A stretch of 64,000 nt of DNA, taken from Chryseobacterium sp. Its GTDB lineage: Bacteria > Bacteroidota > Bacteroidia > Flavobacteriales > Weeksellaceae. Below are positions 17,444 to 26,507 of the stretch, in pieces. The translations under genes were made by a program, and so were the position numbers. The stretch is taken from assembly GCF_008831505.1 (NCBI RefSeq), contig NZ_CP044507.1, positions 1,178,001 through 1,242,000 of the forward strand. The letters run 5' to 3'. The notes under the pieces are model-generated. The model was given only the letters and a program-made list of their open reading frames with translations, made no database searches and was not told the DNA's origin. The first letter of the stretch is position 1, and each line of letters opens with the position of its first letter.

Positions 17444-18148
17444 ATGACAGGAATTATCAAAAGATCACTAATTGCAGCGGGAGTTTTTGGTTCGGTCGCC
17501 ATTTTCGCACAGCAATACACATTTGATTATCTGATTACCACCGAACAAAATCATCTGAACAGCGAAACCTATCAGGTGTACCGGGATTCAAATTTCACGC
17601 TTAAATTTCGGGAAAGACCGGTAAACTCTAAAAATCCGGACATACAATTTATGTTCGACAGAATTCAGGGTAACCAACTGACAGCCATAATTCAGGATGG
17701 ACCGCGCAAACTAAGACACTATTTCAAGGTTGTAATGGAGCCGCTTTATTTGCATACTGGATTTCGCCTGGAGTATATGCGCACGGAACGCTACAAAGAG
17801 AAATACCGTCCCCAAGCAGGGTTCACCATCGAGGCAGAAAAGCCAATGGTTTATGATGTAAAGATGCATCTGACTTCAACCAAAAGATATCACTTAACCC
17901 TTAAACTGACGGAAAGTGAAGATGACTTGCTGAATCTTTTCATTATCGACGGAGCCCCGCATGTGGAACCGCATATCGTTACCCAATTGCGTGCAAAGCT
18001 TAATCCTGCAAAGAAATATATGGTGAGTGAGTATGTCATACGTTATATGCCAGGATCTACCTTTCACAAATTTAACAAGGCAAAGAGAATCAACTTCACG
18101 GTGACTTTACCCAAAACTAAAAGAGTAAAAAAACTCATGGGAATGTAA
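17444..18148 (+). CDS. Secreted protein of unknown function
   Basis: 234 aa with an N-terminal signal peptide (cleavage probably after AIFA, before QQYTFDYL). The mature part looks beta-rich, with alternating hydrophobic strands and many aromatic residues (FDYLITTEQ, FRLEYMRTERY, RYHLTLKLTES), and a basic C-terminus. I recognise no domain. It follows the broken S9 peptidase by 51 bp on the same strand. A second secreted protein at 19389-20066 shares the opening QQ(Y/I)(T/S)FD and a similar strand layout, so the two may be distant paralogues. No catalytic motif is seen. Confidence 0.65.
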   Translation: MTGIIKRSLIAAGVFGSVAIFAQQYTFDYLITTEQNHLNSETYQVYRDSNFTLKFRERPVNSKNPDIQFMFDRIQGNQLTAIIQDGPRKLRHYFKVVMEPLYLHTGFRLEYMRTERYKEKYRPQAGFTIEAEKPMVYDVKMHLTSTKRYHLTLKLTESEDDLLNLFIIDGAPHVEPHIVTQLRAKLNPAKKYMVSEYVIRYMPGSTFHKFNKAKRINFTVTLPKTKRVKKLMGM

Positions 18149-18172
18149 TTTCTGTTGTGTCAAAACAAAAAT

Positions 18173-18202
18173 AGGTCGCTGCCGCAACTTCAGAAACGAC
18201 CT
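18173..18202. terminator. Possible hairpin between convergent genes
   Basis: AGGTCG and CGACCT form a 6-bp stem separated by 18 nt, between the convergent genes ending at 18148 and 18238. The T-tract is weak. Confidence 0.3.
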
Positions 18203-18237
18203 TTGTTAATATACCCTACCTGTTCAATTCTTCAATT

Positions 18238-18786
18238 CTACAGCTGAACCTTAGCCTTAAAACTTGAGTTCATGGTAAGGGTAATGAAGTCTATAGTGGG
18301 TGCACTGGCCATGATCTCAACGATCAGGGAGTTTTGGGTTGTCTGAAAGTAGGGTAGCAGTTCCTGATCCACTACTGTAAATGTGATAACATCCGGGTTC
18401 GTATTGTTATAAGCAGTAGCTATAAGCACGTCCGGTTGGTTGGGTGCTCTGAGATAGATTCTTGCATTTTTGATGGCATCCAGCTTTGCACCCGCCTGTG
18501 AACTTACATAGAGCATCTCCAGCGTGTTCATCTTTACCGATTTAATATTGTTGATGGACTGGCTTGGTGAAATTTCCTTTATTTTCTGGTCCAGATCAAT
18601 ATTCATGTCAATGGGTGGGGTAGTGGTGTAGTTGGTACTGCTTACCGCGGCAAAAGGAACAGTAACTGTTGCCGAAAAGGGCGCATCAAACGGAGGGATG
18701 GCATCCAGAACGGAATTAATAATGTCCCGGCAACTGGACAAAAGGAACAAGCTCATTACTGTGAACATTAGGGTCAACTTTCTCAT
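18238..18786 (-). CDS. Lipoprotein of unknown function
   Basis: 182 aa beginning MRKLTLMFTVMSLFLLSSCRD, a clear type II signal peptide with lipobox LSSC (lipidation Cys at 19). The mature protein is neutral and beta-rich (ATVTVPFAAVSS, IRIYLRAP-like NARIYLRAPNQPDVLIAT, SLIVEIMAS), compatible with an extracellular or periplasmic beta-sandwich. No family recognised. It is monocistronic and convergent with the upstream secreted gene. The ATG at 18786 is well supported by the signal peptide. Confidence 0.7.
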   Translation of the reverse strand: MRKLTLMFTVMSLFLLSSCRDIINSVLDAIPPFDAPFSATVTVPFAAVSSTNYTTTPPIDMNIDLDQKIKEISPSQSINNIKSVKMNTLEMLYVSSQAGAKLDAIKNARIYLRAPNQPDVLIATAYNNTNPDVITFTVVDQELLPYFQTTQNSLIVEIMASAPTIDFITLTMNSSFKAKVQL

Positions 18787-18869
18787 AATTGTTATTTTTA
18801 ATAGATTTACTCTTACATTTATTATTCCAACCTAATTCCGGCATTGCAAACTGACTTAAAAACCGATTC

Positions 18870-19358
18870 ATGAACCTTAGAATAGCCTCGTTTCCGCCAA
18901 TTATTTCAGAAAGTTCGGAAATCCTCATCCTGGGATCGGTTCCTGGAGTCCGGTCACTTAAAGAACAGGAGTATTACGCGCATGCGCAGAATCACTTTTG
19001 GAAAATTGTCTTTCATTTATTCGGCGGCGAATTTACGTTAAATTATGCGCAAAAGATTGATTTTTTGACAGATAATAAAATTGCGCTGTGGGACGTGATC
19101 GAAACCTGCGAACGGAAAGGCAGCCTTGATACACAGATCCGTAATGAGGAAAGTAATGATATCCTCGCATTGTTAAATGAGTTTCCTAATATTAAAGCGG
19201 TGTTCTGTAATGGACAGAAAGCGCATAAAAACCTTTTAAAGATGGTGGGCAAAGATTATGATCTTCCTATCTTTGTACTTCCCTCCACAAGTCCATTGCA
19301 TACCATTGGCTTCGAAAAAAAGTTGGAAGCCTGGGCCCTTATCAAGAAATATGTTTAA
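18870..19358 (+). CDS. DNA-deoxyinosine (hypoxanthine) glycosylase, UDG superfamily
   Basis: 162-aa member of the uracil-DNA-glycosylase fold of the hypoxanthine-DNA-glycosylase type (TIGR04274-like). Signature blocks are SFPPII near the start, LILGSVPGVRSL (motif 1 GSxPG), YYAHAQNHFWKI, ALWDVIETCERKGSLD, FCNGQKAH and LPSTSPLHT (motif 2). It removes hypoxanthine arising by adenine deamination, starting base-excision repair; activity is family knowledge, not shown here. The ATG at 18870 matches the family start MN(L)RIASFPPII. It is followed after 30 bp by another gene on the same strand. Confidence 0.88.
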   Translation: MNLRIASFPPIISESSEILILGSVPGVRSLKEQEYYAHAQNHFWKIVFHLFGGEFTLNYAQKIDFLTDNKIALWDVIETCERKGSLDTQIRNEESNDILALLNEFPNIKAVFCNGQKAHKNLLKMVGKDYDLPIFVLPSTSPLHTIGFEKKLEAWALIKKYV

Positions 19359-19388
19359 TTTTTCATTTAAAACTTTACTATCCTGCTC

Positions 19389-20066
19389 GTGAGAAAATTA
19401 GTCATTAGCTCCCTTGTTTGGCTGTCCGCATTTTCTCCGGCACAGCAAATTTCCTTTGATCTTCTTCAGGAAGTGAGCACAGAACACAGCATAGGCCGCA
19501 ACCGGGAGTCTTCACAATCCCTTTGGCTGGTAAATTCCCAATCAGGTAATTTTGTTAAACTGCAAAGAAACGGTTACAAATATTTAACCTCAATATATGA
19601 ACCTGAAACTGGTTTGCTCCACTACTTCAATGTGTACAGCAAAGAAAATTCTCTTGTGCCGGTATACTCCAATTCGTACCGGTATGAATCCTCTGCACGT
19701 ACGCACGCAGAGGTCAAAAACAATGTTGTAAAGACGACAGTTGTTTCGGAAACAGCACCGCTGGAATATGAAATAAAGGTTTTCCGTAAAGAAAGAGACA
19801 GTAAGCCTGAGTATATATTCAGGATAAAACTTGAAAAAGCACTGTATACCAATTTGGCCACATCTGTAGACAATCCCTCGGTAACGGCTGCCGTAGAGCA
19901 GTCACTGATTGATAAACTGGCGGGTTTGCCCTGCTGCTACCGAATCATAAGTTATGAAGGCACCCAACCCAAAGGTGACTATTCTACAAAATCCCGGATC
20001 GTTAAGGAGACTCCAGTCAGTATATTTTTCATAATACCCCAAGTTCCAAAAATAGACAATTTGTAA
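19389..20066 (+). CDS. Secreted protein of unknown function (GTG start)
   Basis: 225 aa; the start is a GTG at 19389 giving RKLVISSLVWLSAFSPAQQ, a good signal peptide, and no ATG fits as well. The mature region is beta-rich, with a CC pair late in the protein (LAGLPCCYRIISYEG). A short stretch, LAGLPCCYRII, only superficially recalls GLPGLI proteins. It shares the QQISFD opening and overall size with the protein encoded at 17444-18148. No catalytic motif seen. It lies between the deoxyinosine glycosylase and queA. Confidence 0.62.
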   Translation: MRKLVISSLVWLSAFSPAQQISFDLLQEVSTEHSIGRNRESSQSLWLVNSQSGNFVKLQRNGYKYLTSIYEPETGLLHYFNVYSKENSLVPVYSNSYRYESSARTHAEVKNNVVKTTVVSETAPLEYEIKVFRKERDSKPEYIFRIKLEKALYTNLATSVDNPSVTAAVEQSLIDKLAGLPCCYRIISYEGTQPKGDYSTKSRIVKETPVSIFFIIPQVPKIDNL

Positions 20067-20103
20067 GCTCAAGCAGCTGGCTTACAGCCCTTTGCTCTTT
20101 TAT

Positions 20104-20134
20104 TTGACTTTCGGTATTTTACGCCGTATCTTTG
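20104..20134 (+). promoter_or_regulatory. Promoter of queA
   Basis: TTG (20104-20106), 20-bp spacer, TATCTTTG (20127-20134, TAnnTTTG), 34 bp before the queA ATG. Confidence 0.6.
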
Positions 20135-20168
20135 CGGATTAAATTTTTAAATAAAATCCGTAAATTTT

Positions 20169-21218
20169 ATGAAGACATCAGACTTTAATTTCCACCTGCC
20201 GGAAGAACTTCTGGCTGAACATCCTGCAGAACACCGTGACGAAGCCAAACTTATGGTTCTTAACCGTAAGGACCAGACTATTGAGCACAAACTGTTTAAG
20301 GATGTGGTAGATTATTTTGATGAAAAAGATCTGTTCATCTTTAACAATACTAAAGTTTTCCCGGCCCGGCTGTATGGTAATAAGGAAAAAACAGGAGCAA
20401 AGATTGAGGTTTTCCTGCTTAGGGAACTTGATAAGGAAACACGTGTTTGGGACGTTCTTGTGGATCCGGCGAGAAAGATAAGAATAGGTAACAAACTTTT
20501 CTTTACTGAAGATGAAGCTTTGGTGGCTGAAGTTATTGACAATACAACCTCCAGAGGCAGAACCCTTAGGTTTTTATATGACGGTTCTTACGAAGAATTC
20601 CGCGCTAAACTGAAAGAACTTGGCGAAACTCCGCTTCCAAAATACATTAAAAGGGAAGTGCAGCCCGAAGATGCTGAGCGTTACCAAACAATTTATGCAA
20701 AGCATGAAGGTGCTGTAGCTGCGCCGACAGCAGGTCTGCACTTTTCTAAACATCTGATGAAAAGACTGGAAATCAAGGGTATTGATTTTGCCGAAGTAAC
20801 TCTGCATGTGGGACTCGGAACTTTTAACCCGATTGAGGTGGAGGATTTAAGCAAGCACAAAATGGAATCTGAGGAGGCCATCATTGACCAGCTTAATGCA
20901 GATATCATTAACAAAGCAGTAGAAGAGGGCAGAAGGGTTTGCGCCGTAGGTACCACCACAATGCGTGCACTGGAAACTTCTGTTTCCTCAAACAAAAGGA
21001 TCGGGCCTTATCAGGGGTGGACCAATAAATTCATCTTTCCACCGCACGAGTTTGGAGTTGCTAATGCCATGATTACCAATTTCCACACACCGAAATCTAC
21101 ATTACTGATGATGATTGCAGCCTTTGCAGGTAAGGATTTCCTGATGCATGCTTATGAGGAAGCCATTAAGAATGAATATAAATTCTACTCCTACGGAGAT
21201 GCAATGCTCATATTATAA
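20169..21218 (+). CDS. queA: S-adenosylmethionine:tRNA ribosyltransferase-isomerase
   Basis: Transfers and rearranges the ribosyl part of SAM onto preQ1 in tRNA, giving epoxyqueuosine. 349 aa, full length. Family blocks are [87 protein letters not shown] and [18 protein letters not shown]. It is followed by rlmN after 86 bp, with a strong AT-rich hairpin between. Both act on tRNA or rRNA modification, but the hairpin suggests separate 3' ends. Confidence 0.97.
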   Translation: MKTSDFNFHLPEELLAEHPAEHRDEAKLMVLNRKDQTIEHKLFKDVVDYFDEKDLFIFNNTKVFPARLYGNKEKTGAKIEVFLLRELDKETRVWDVLVDPARKIRIGNKLFFTEDEALVAEVIDNTTSRGRTLRFLYDGSYEEFRAKLKELGETPLPKYIKREVQPEDAERYQTIYAKHEGAVAAPTAGLHFSKHLMKRLEIKGIDFAEVTLHVGLGTFNPIEVEDLSKHKMESEEAIIDQLNADIINKAVEEGRRVCAVGTTTMRALETSVSSNKRIGPYQGWTNKFIFPPHEFGVANAMITNFHTPKSTLLMMIAAFAGKDFLMHAYEEAIKNEYKFYSYGDAMLIL

Positions 21219-21240
21219 GAGCATTTAAGATATCTATTAA

Positions 21241-21280
21241 ATTTTGGATTAAATGCAGAGCACCGTTTTTAATCCAAAAT
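21241..21280 (+). terminator. 13-bp perfect inverted repeat after queA
   Basis: ATTTTGGATTAAA, a 14-nt loop, then TTTAATCCAAAAT. It begins 22 bp after the queA stop. AT-rich stem with no long T-run after it; it could be a terminator or an mRNA-end stabiliser. Confidence 0.6.
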
Positions 21281-21304
21281 TTATAATTTAAAATCTAAAA
21301 TCAA

Positions 21305-22339
21305 TTGAAGGACATCCGCACCCTATCCCTGGAAGAACTGCAAAACTATTTCGTCAGCCTTGGCGAAAAACCTTTCCGTGCAAAACAGGTTTATGACTGG
21401 CTGTGGAGCAAGAACCTCCATTCCATTGATGAGATGACCAATCTGTCCCGGGATCTCCGCGACAGGATTGCACAGGAATATACAATTAACCCTGTTTCTG
21501 TAGATCTTCTTCAGAAATCTAAAGACGGAACCATTAAGAATGGCGTGAAACTCCACGACGGTCTGTTGGTGGAATCGGTACTGATTCCTACCGAAAGCCG
21601 GACGACGGCCTGTGTATCTTCACAGGTTGGTTGTTCACTGAACTGTGAGTTCTGTGCCACAGCACGTCTGAAACGGATGCGTAATCTTGACGTGGCTGAG
21701 ATCGTGGACCAGGTAGCACTTATAGACCAGCAAAGTAAGACCTACTTCGGAAGACCTCTTTCCAATATCGTATTTATGGGCATGGGCGAACCCATGATGA
21801 ACTATAAAAACGTAGTGGAAGCCATCAGGAAGATCACCGAGCCTGAGGGAATGGGAATGTCGCCGCGGCGTATTACTGTTTCAACTTCCGGAATTCCTAA
21901 AATGATCAGGATGCTGGCCGATGAAGACCTCAGGGTAAAATTGGCCCTGTCACTTCATTCCGCCATTGAAGAAAAGCGGAACGAAATCATGCCCTTTTCT
22001 GATAAGTTCCCCCTGACTGACATTATGGAAGCGCTTCAGTACTGGTACAGTAAGACAGGCAATACAGTTACTTATGAATATTGTGTCTGGAAAGGAATCA
22101 ACGATAAGGACGAGGATATTAAGGCGCTCATTCGCTACTGTAAGCAAGTACCCTCCAAAGTGAATCTAATTCAGTACAACCCAATAGGTGACGGGAAATA
22201 CGACCAGTGTAACAAGGATGCCGAAGACAATTATGTACGTCAGCTGGAGAAAGCAGGAATTACCGTGCTCATCCGCAGAAGCCGTGGTGGAGATATTGAT
22301 GCCGCCTGTGGGCAATTGGCCAATAAATCCAGTGAGTAA
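21305..22339 (+). CDS. rlmN: Dual-specificity 23S rRNA/tRNA (adenine-C2) methyltransferase
   Basis: Radical-SAM enzyme that methylates C2 of A2503 in 23S rRNA and A37 in some tRNAs. 344 aa. The TTG at 21305 gives KDIRTLSLEELQNYF, matching family starts; no nearby ATG does. The [4Fe-4S] motif is C110-SLN-C114-EF-C117, preceded by SSQVG. FMGMGEPMMNY and the C-terminal methyl-carrier Cys335 (DAACGQLA) are present. Its stop overlaps the ATG of the next gene by one base (TAATG), implying translational coupling with the YoaK-like membrane protein. Confidence 0.96.
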   Translation: MKDIRTLSLEELQNYFVSLGEKPFRAKQVYDWLWSKNLHSIDEMTNLSRDLRDRIAQEYTINPVSVDLLQKSKDGTIKNGVKLHDGLLVESVLIPTESRTTACVSSQVGCSLNCEFCATARLKRMRNLDVAEIVDQVALIDQQSKTYFGRPLSNIVFMGMGEPMMNYKNVVEAIRKITEPEGMGMSPRRITVSTSGIPKMIRMLADEDLRVKLALSLHSAIEEKRNEIMPFSDKFPLTDIMEALQYWYSKTGNTVTYEYCVWKGINDKDEDIKALIRYCKQVPSKVNLIQYNPIGDGKYDQCNKDAEDNYVRQLEKAGITVLIRRSRGGDIDAACGQLANKSSE

Positions 22340-23052
22340 TGTTTATTCACCGCGGTAGAGCCAGAACCGAAAGTCATAATCTCGGCATTGCCTCACTGCT
22401 TGGGTTTGTAGCCGGACTGGTGAATGTTACTGGTTTTTTAGCGGTAAAAAAACTCACCACCAATGTAACAGGTCACTTTGCTTTTTTTGTTGATGAAGCT
22501 TTTCAACAGAACCTGTCGCAGGCCTTCCATACCGGACTTTATATTTTCTTTTTCTTTGCCGGTGCTTTTTTCTCCAGTATGCTGGTAGAGTTCTACACCC
22601 GCCGGCGCGAAAATGTTATTTATGTTGTGCCTGCGCTCACTGAGGCTGTAATTCTGGGAATAATTGCTCTCACCGGCACTCAGCTGATGAGGGAAAACCC
22701 GGATTTTATTGCTTATGCTTTACTTTTCGCTATGGGACTGCAGAATGCACTGGTTACGCGCATTTCCAATGCGGTGGTGAGAACCACCCATCTTACCGGG
22801 CTTTTCACCGATATGGGAATTGAGTTTGCGCAGCTGTTTTTCTATAAAGGAAAATTAAGACGTTTAAAACTCTGGAAGTCCATCCGTTTGCGGCTTACCA
22901 TCATCTGGATGTTCTTTGCCGGTGGTGTGTGCGGTGGATTACTGTACGGTTCCCTGGGCATTAAGACGCTGCTGCTGGGAAGTTTTTTACTTTTGGCAGG
23001 TCTTCTTCTTGACTTTATCAAAATAAGGTTGCTCTTAAATACATTACGATGA
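22339..23052 (+). CDS. YoaK/DUF1275-family membrane protein
   Basis: 237 aa with about six TM helices (for example LGIASLLGFVAGLVNVTGFL and TGLYIFFFFAGAFFSSML). DUF1275 landmarks are GFVAGLVNVTGF at the N-terminus, NVTGHFAFF, and the central block FAMGLQNALVTRISNAVVRT-THLTG. Function of the family is unknown; transport is suspected. It overlaps rlmN by one base and the next gene by four bases (ATGA), so the three genes form one tightly packed operon. Confidence 0.88.
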   Translation: MFIHRGRARTESHNLGIASLLGFVAGLVNVTGFLAVKKLTTNVTGHFAFFVDEAFQQNLSQAFHTGLYIFFFFAGAFFSSMLVEFYTRRRENVIYVVPALTEAVILGIIALTGTQLMRENPDFIAYALLFAMGLQNALVTRISNAVVRTTHLTGLFTDMGIEFAQLFFYKGKLRRLKLWKSIRLRLTIIWMFFAGGVCGGLLYGSLGIKTLLLGSFLLLAGLLLDFIKIRLLLNTLR

Positions 23053-23930
23053 TCAGAGGACTTATACTCGTTTTACTGCTCGTTTTACAACCGTTGTATG
23101 CCCAAAAGCTGAATTTTCTTGGTTTAAATAAATACCGGATTTCAAAACTTCCGCATCAGCTGAACGAAAATTCAGGGCTCACAATTTTAAATGGGAAACT
23201 GTATACACTTAATGACGGTGGCAATTCAGCTGAACTTTTCGCGCTGAACCCGGATTCAGGAGCGATTGAGCATAGAGTTCTCACTACGCTGAAGAACACT
23301 GACTGGGAAGCTGTTGCAGGCGACTCCACGTCTTTTTATATAGGTGATTTTGGCAATAATGCAGGATCCAGAGAAGATTTATCAATATATAACCTGCCAT
23401 TTGACAGAACGTCACCGTCAGACTCGGTGAAAACGCTTCACTTTTTTTATCCTGAACAAACCGATTTCCGTTCCCGGCTTCACCGCCATAACTATGATGC
23501 GGAAGCCATGATCTTCCATAACAGTCAGTTGCATATTTTTACCAAGGAGTGGATTTCACAATCAACTACCCATTACACAGTGGATCCTGCGATTTCGGGA
23601 AGTCAGACGGCAAAAAAAGTGGCCCGTTATGATATTGGATTTCTGGTGACCGATGCCGCTTATTTTGATAAAAAGCTCTATCTGGTCGGGTACACAAAAA
23701 AGGGTGAAGTGTTCATGACTACTTTCACTGAATCCGGACCCGGATATTTTTTTGCTGAAGAACCTCAGAAATATTACCTGGGAACAGCGTTTTCATTAGG
23801 TCAGGTGGAAGGAATTGAGGTTAATGAAAGCGGAGTATATTTTTCCGCAGAAGCATTCCGGACTCCCTTCGGAACTGTAAAGCCAAGTCTTTTCTTTGTG
23901 CCTCATGAAAAGATAAAGGCCGGAAAATAG
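23049..23930 (+). CDS. Secreted propeller-like protein of unknown function
   Basis: 293 aa; signal peptide MIRGLILVLLLVLQPLYAQ. The mature protein has repeated short strands with G/D turns (LNENSGLTILNGKLYTLNDG, DWEAVAGDSTSFYIGDFG, DAEAMIFHNSQLHIFTKEW, VEGIEVNESGVYFSAEA), consistent with a beta-propeller. The recurring 'EN-SG', 'WEAVA', 'AEAM' and 'EGIE' motifs may place acidic residues in the central pocket, as in SdiA-regulated or phytase-like esterase propellers; this is an inference. It overlaps the upstream gene by 4 bp. A palindromic terminator begins within its last codons. Confidence 0.65.
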   Translation: MIRGLILVLLLVLQPLYAQKLNFLGLNKYRISKLPHQLNENSGLTILNGKLYTLNDGGNSAELFALNPDSGAIEHRVLTTLKNTDWEAVAGDSTSFYIGDFGNNAGSREDLSIYNLPFDRTSPSDSVKTLHFFYPEQTDFRSRLHRHNYDAEAMIFHNSQLHIFTKEWISQSTTHYTVDPAISGSQTAKKVARYDIGFLVTDAAYFDKKLYLVGYTKKGEVFMTTFTESGPGYFFAEEPQKYYLGTAFSLGQVEGIEVNESGVYFSAEAFRTPFGTVKPSLFFVPHEKIKAGK

Positions 23931-23940
23931 ATCCGGCCTT
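23916..23940. terminator. Bidirectional terminator between convergent genes
   Basis: AAGGCCGG, 9-nt loop, CCGGCCTT. The stop codon of the propeller-like gene lies in the loop. It also serves the M23 peptidase gene ending at 23949 on the other strand. Confidence 0.7.
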
Positions 23941-23948
23941 CGTGGGTT

Positions 23949-25337
23949 TTAATAGTTAAGAATCTTAAAGCTTTGCTCATAAATGTCTGAGGTCATTCTA
24001 GCAATATAGTTTCCTGTCGGGGCATGAAAAGGGAGTTTATTTATACCTTTTCTTAAATGTACCTTTCCGGATGTAACCAGCTTGCCCTCCATTGAGTATA
24101 TTTCCATAGTGAATTCCTGGTTGGATTTTCCATTATACTCAATCAGCAGTTCATGATCCCTCACGGGACTAACAATTTTTATTTGAGAACCCTCTGGTAC
24201 CTCTTCTGCGGTATTCAGAACGCCATAGCTGAAGGTATGTAATTGCGTGGATCCGCCTGCGGTAATCTGCGCTTTCCAGTTTCCCGTCTGGTTAAATGTG
24301 GCCGGAATAAAATTCCAGTACCAGTAGGACGCAGTATAAAACTGCGGCATATTAAAGGATTGGTTATAGGCAACTGAGTTATCAGGCCTGAGCAGCTGGA
24401 TGTTTACAGGCGAACCAACAGCAATATCTGAAAGAAATGCGTATATATAGACTCCTTCTCCCGAGTTGAACTGGTTTTTGAAAAAAGTGCTTTCCTGAAC
24501 TCCACATCCGTTATTTAAAACAACTTCACCGCTGTGACTGGACACAGCGTTAATTTTTGGGTTATTGTAATTTTTCTGTACCTGCCACCAGGATTGTGTA
24601 GCCGAGGGCCAGGTATTACAGGTACCCTGATAGGGATCAACTAATTGGTTGCTGCTGTTATATACTTCAAAATGAAGATGCGGACCTGTAGAATTGCCGG
24701 AACTTCCCACAATTCCAAGATATTCGCCGGCATTAACACTCTGTCCCACACTTTTGGATGTAAGTGAATTGTTCTTAAGGTGTCCGTACCAGGCCACGCT
24801 GCCATCGCTGTGCTGAACATAAACCGCATTCCAGTTGCTGCTGTTGAAGGCGCAGTTCCTGTCGTAGAAACCGTTGCTTTTTGCGATGATGGTTCCTGCT
24901 GCAGCCGCAATAACCTCTGCCTGATTATTGTCCATCTGATACCAGCCGAAAGGCCAGGTGAAAATATCGATACCGGCATGGTTATACCCGCCGGAAGTGT
25001 CATACGTACGCGTTCCGCAATTATAATCCTGAAGTTGGTTCGGGTATCCCGCATTGTGATCCACATAATTGGATATGCTCCATACTTCATTATAGCTGGC
25101 GGAAGCACTTTTCTTCACTGGCCAGGTGAAAAGGGGTGTAACAAGAGTGTTCTTAGATGTTAACTTGCCTTCCATTCTCAGTTTTTGCTGATTGGCCTTG
25201 ATCATTTTTTGAATCGAGGCTCGGACTTCTTCAGACAGGCATTCCGTGTTTTGGAACTTGAATTCGCCGCCACCGGTTTGGGCAGCTGCGAACTGCAGAA
25301 CTGTAAGCATTCCTAAGGTTAAAATTTTTGTTTTCAT
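23949..25337 (-). CDS. M23-family metallopeptidase with T9SS C-terminal sorting domain
   Basis: 462 aa secreted lysostaphin-type peptidase. Signal peptide ends near FAAAQ (20). The catalytic domain has H120 and D124 in YNHAGIDIF, H186 in WYGHLKN, and H220-x-H222 in GPHLHFEVY, all zinc-ligand or catalytic positions of M23. After a middle beta domain (about 270-375) comes a 75-residue tail starting IKIVSPVRDHELLIEYNG with TMEIYSMEGKLVTSGKVHL and GNYIARM, the type A T9SS sorting domain. It should be exported and attached or released by T9SS. Targets are probably peptidoglycan cross-links or Gly-rich peptides; the substrate is not determinable. Confidence 0.92.
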   Translation of the reverse strand: MKTKILTLGMLTVLQFAAAQTGGGEFKFQNTECLSEEVRASIQKMIKANQQKLRMEGKLTSKNTLVTPLFTWPVKKSASASYNEVWSISNYVDHNAGYPNQLQDYNCGTRTYDTSGGYNHAGIDIFTWPFGWYQMDNNQAEVIAAAAGTIIAKSNGFYDRNCAFNSSNWNAVYVQHSDGSVAWYGHLKNNSLTSKSVGQSVNAGEYLGIVGSSGNSTGPHLHFEVYNSSNQLVDPYQGTCNTWPSATQSWWQVQKNYNNPKINAVSSHSGEVVLNNGCGVQESTFFKNQFNSGEGVYIYAFLSDIAVGSPVNIQLLRPDNSVAYNQSFNMPQFYTASYWYWNFIPATFNQTGNWKAQITAGGSTQLHTFSYGVLNTAEEVPEGSQIKIVSPVRDHELLIEYNGKSNQEFTMEIYSMEGKLVTSGKVHLRKGINKLPFHAPTGNYIARMTSDIYEQSFKILNY

Positions 25338-25450
25338 ATCTGTGTTTTTAGTAGATCAAATGTACAAATTTGCCGCATGTATATTAATTGTTTAATAATT
25401 GAATTATATTTGCTGTAAAGCAAAATCTGTCATCCACAAACCGGAAGAAA

Positions 25451-26428
25451 TTGGCCAATATTGTAGAAGAAATTAAGAGACCCATTGCAGATGAAATGAA
25501 ACTTTTTGAGAAGAAGTTCTATGAATCCATGCAAAGCAATGTTCCCCTGCTCGATAAAGTGACCCGTTTTATCGTTACTACCAAAGGCAAGCAAATGAGG
25601 CCCATGTTTGTTTTCCTGTGTGCACGTCTCGTAGGCTCTGTGAATGAGAAGACCTTCCGTGGGGCCTCTATGATTGAACTGATACACACGGCTACTCTGG
25701 TTCATGATGATGTTGTAGATGAGAGTTTCAAACGCCGTAACTTCTTTTCAATCAATGCACTGTGGAAGAATAAGATCGCCGTTCTTGTTGGCGACTATCT
25801 GCTTTCCAAATCCGTATTACTTTCAACCGACCATAAAGATTTTGACCTTTTGTCAGTAATTGCCAGAACCATCCGCGAAATGAGTGAGGGCGAACTGCTG
25901 CAGTTGGAAAAAGCCCGTAAACTGGATATTACCGAAGAGGTGTATTATGAAATCATTAGGCAGAAAACCGCGACTCTAATTGCAGCTTGTTGCGAAATTG
26001 GTGTCCTTTCCAATGATGCAGATGAGCAACTTGCCCGCAAGATGATGGAATTTGGTACCTATACAGGTATGGCCTTTCAGATTAAGGACGATCTTTTCGA
26101 CTATCTATCTTCCAACTTCATCGGTAAACCGGTTGGAATTGATATTAAAGAGCAGAAAATGACACTGCCCTTAATTCATACGCTGAAAACGGCTTCAGAT
26201 GCGGACCGGAAATATTTCTTCAACACTATAAAGCGTTATAACAACGACAAAAAAAGAGTTAAGGAACTTATTGAGTTTGTAAAAAACTCCGGAGGTCTGG
26301 ATTATGCAATGAAGGTGATGAAGGACTATCAACTAAAAGCAAAACTTATTCTTGATGAATTTCCGGATTCAGAAGCGAAGCAGTCTTTGCATCTGATGCT
26401 GGACTATGTAATTGAGCGGAAATTTTAG
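25451..26428 (+). CDS. Trans-polyprenyl diphosphate synthase (octaprenyl/heptaprenyl type)
   Basis: 325-aa prenyl chain elongase that condenses IPP with allylic diphosphates for quinone side chains. The first Asp-rich motif DDVVD is at 86-90 (LVHDDVVDE), the second in IKDDLFDYL (213-217); RPMFVFL and GGK-like TTKGKQMRP are present. The start is a TTG at 25451 (M-ANIVEEIKRPI), which matches homologues; no ATG is near. TATATTTG at 25405-25412 is a plausible -7 element. It is divergent from the M23 peptidase gene. Product length cannot be read from sequence with confidence. Confidence 0.92.
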   Translation: MANIVEEIKRPIADEMKLFEKKFYESMQSNVPLLDKVTRFIVTTKGKQMRPMFVFLCARLVGSVNEKTFRGASMIELIHTATLVHDDVVDESFKRRNFFSINALWKNKIAVLVGDYLLSKSVLLSTDHKDFDLLSVIARTIREMSEGELLQLEKARKLDITEEVYYEIIRQKTATLIAACCEIGVLSNDADEQLARKMMEFGTYTGMAFQIKDDLFDYLSSNFIGKPVGIDIKEQKMTLPLIHTLKTASDADRKYFFNTIKRYNNDKKRVKELIEFVKNSGGLDYAMKVMKDYQLKAKLILDEFPDSEAKQSLHLMLDYVIERKF

Positions 26429-26507
26429 CAGAATTAAGGCTCACCTCCTACATCGTAATTCTCACGTCCGTTGAATTTTACCTCCGCGACTGAGGTTTTA
26501 GTGTAAT

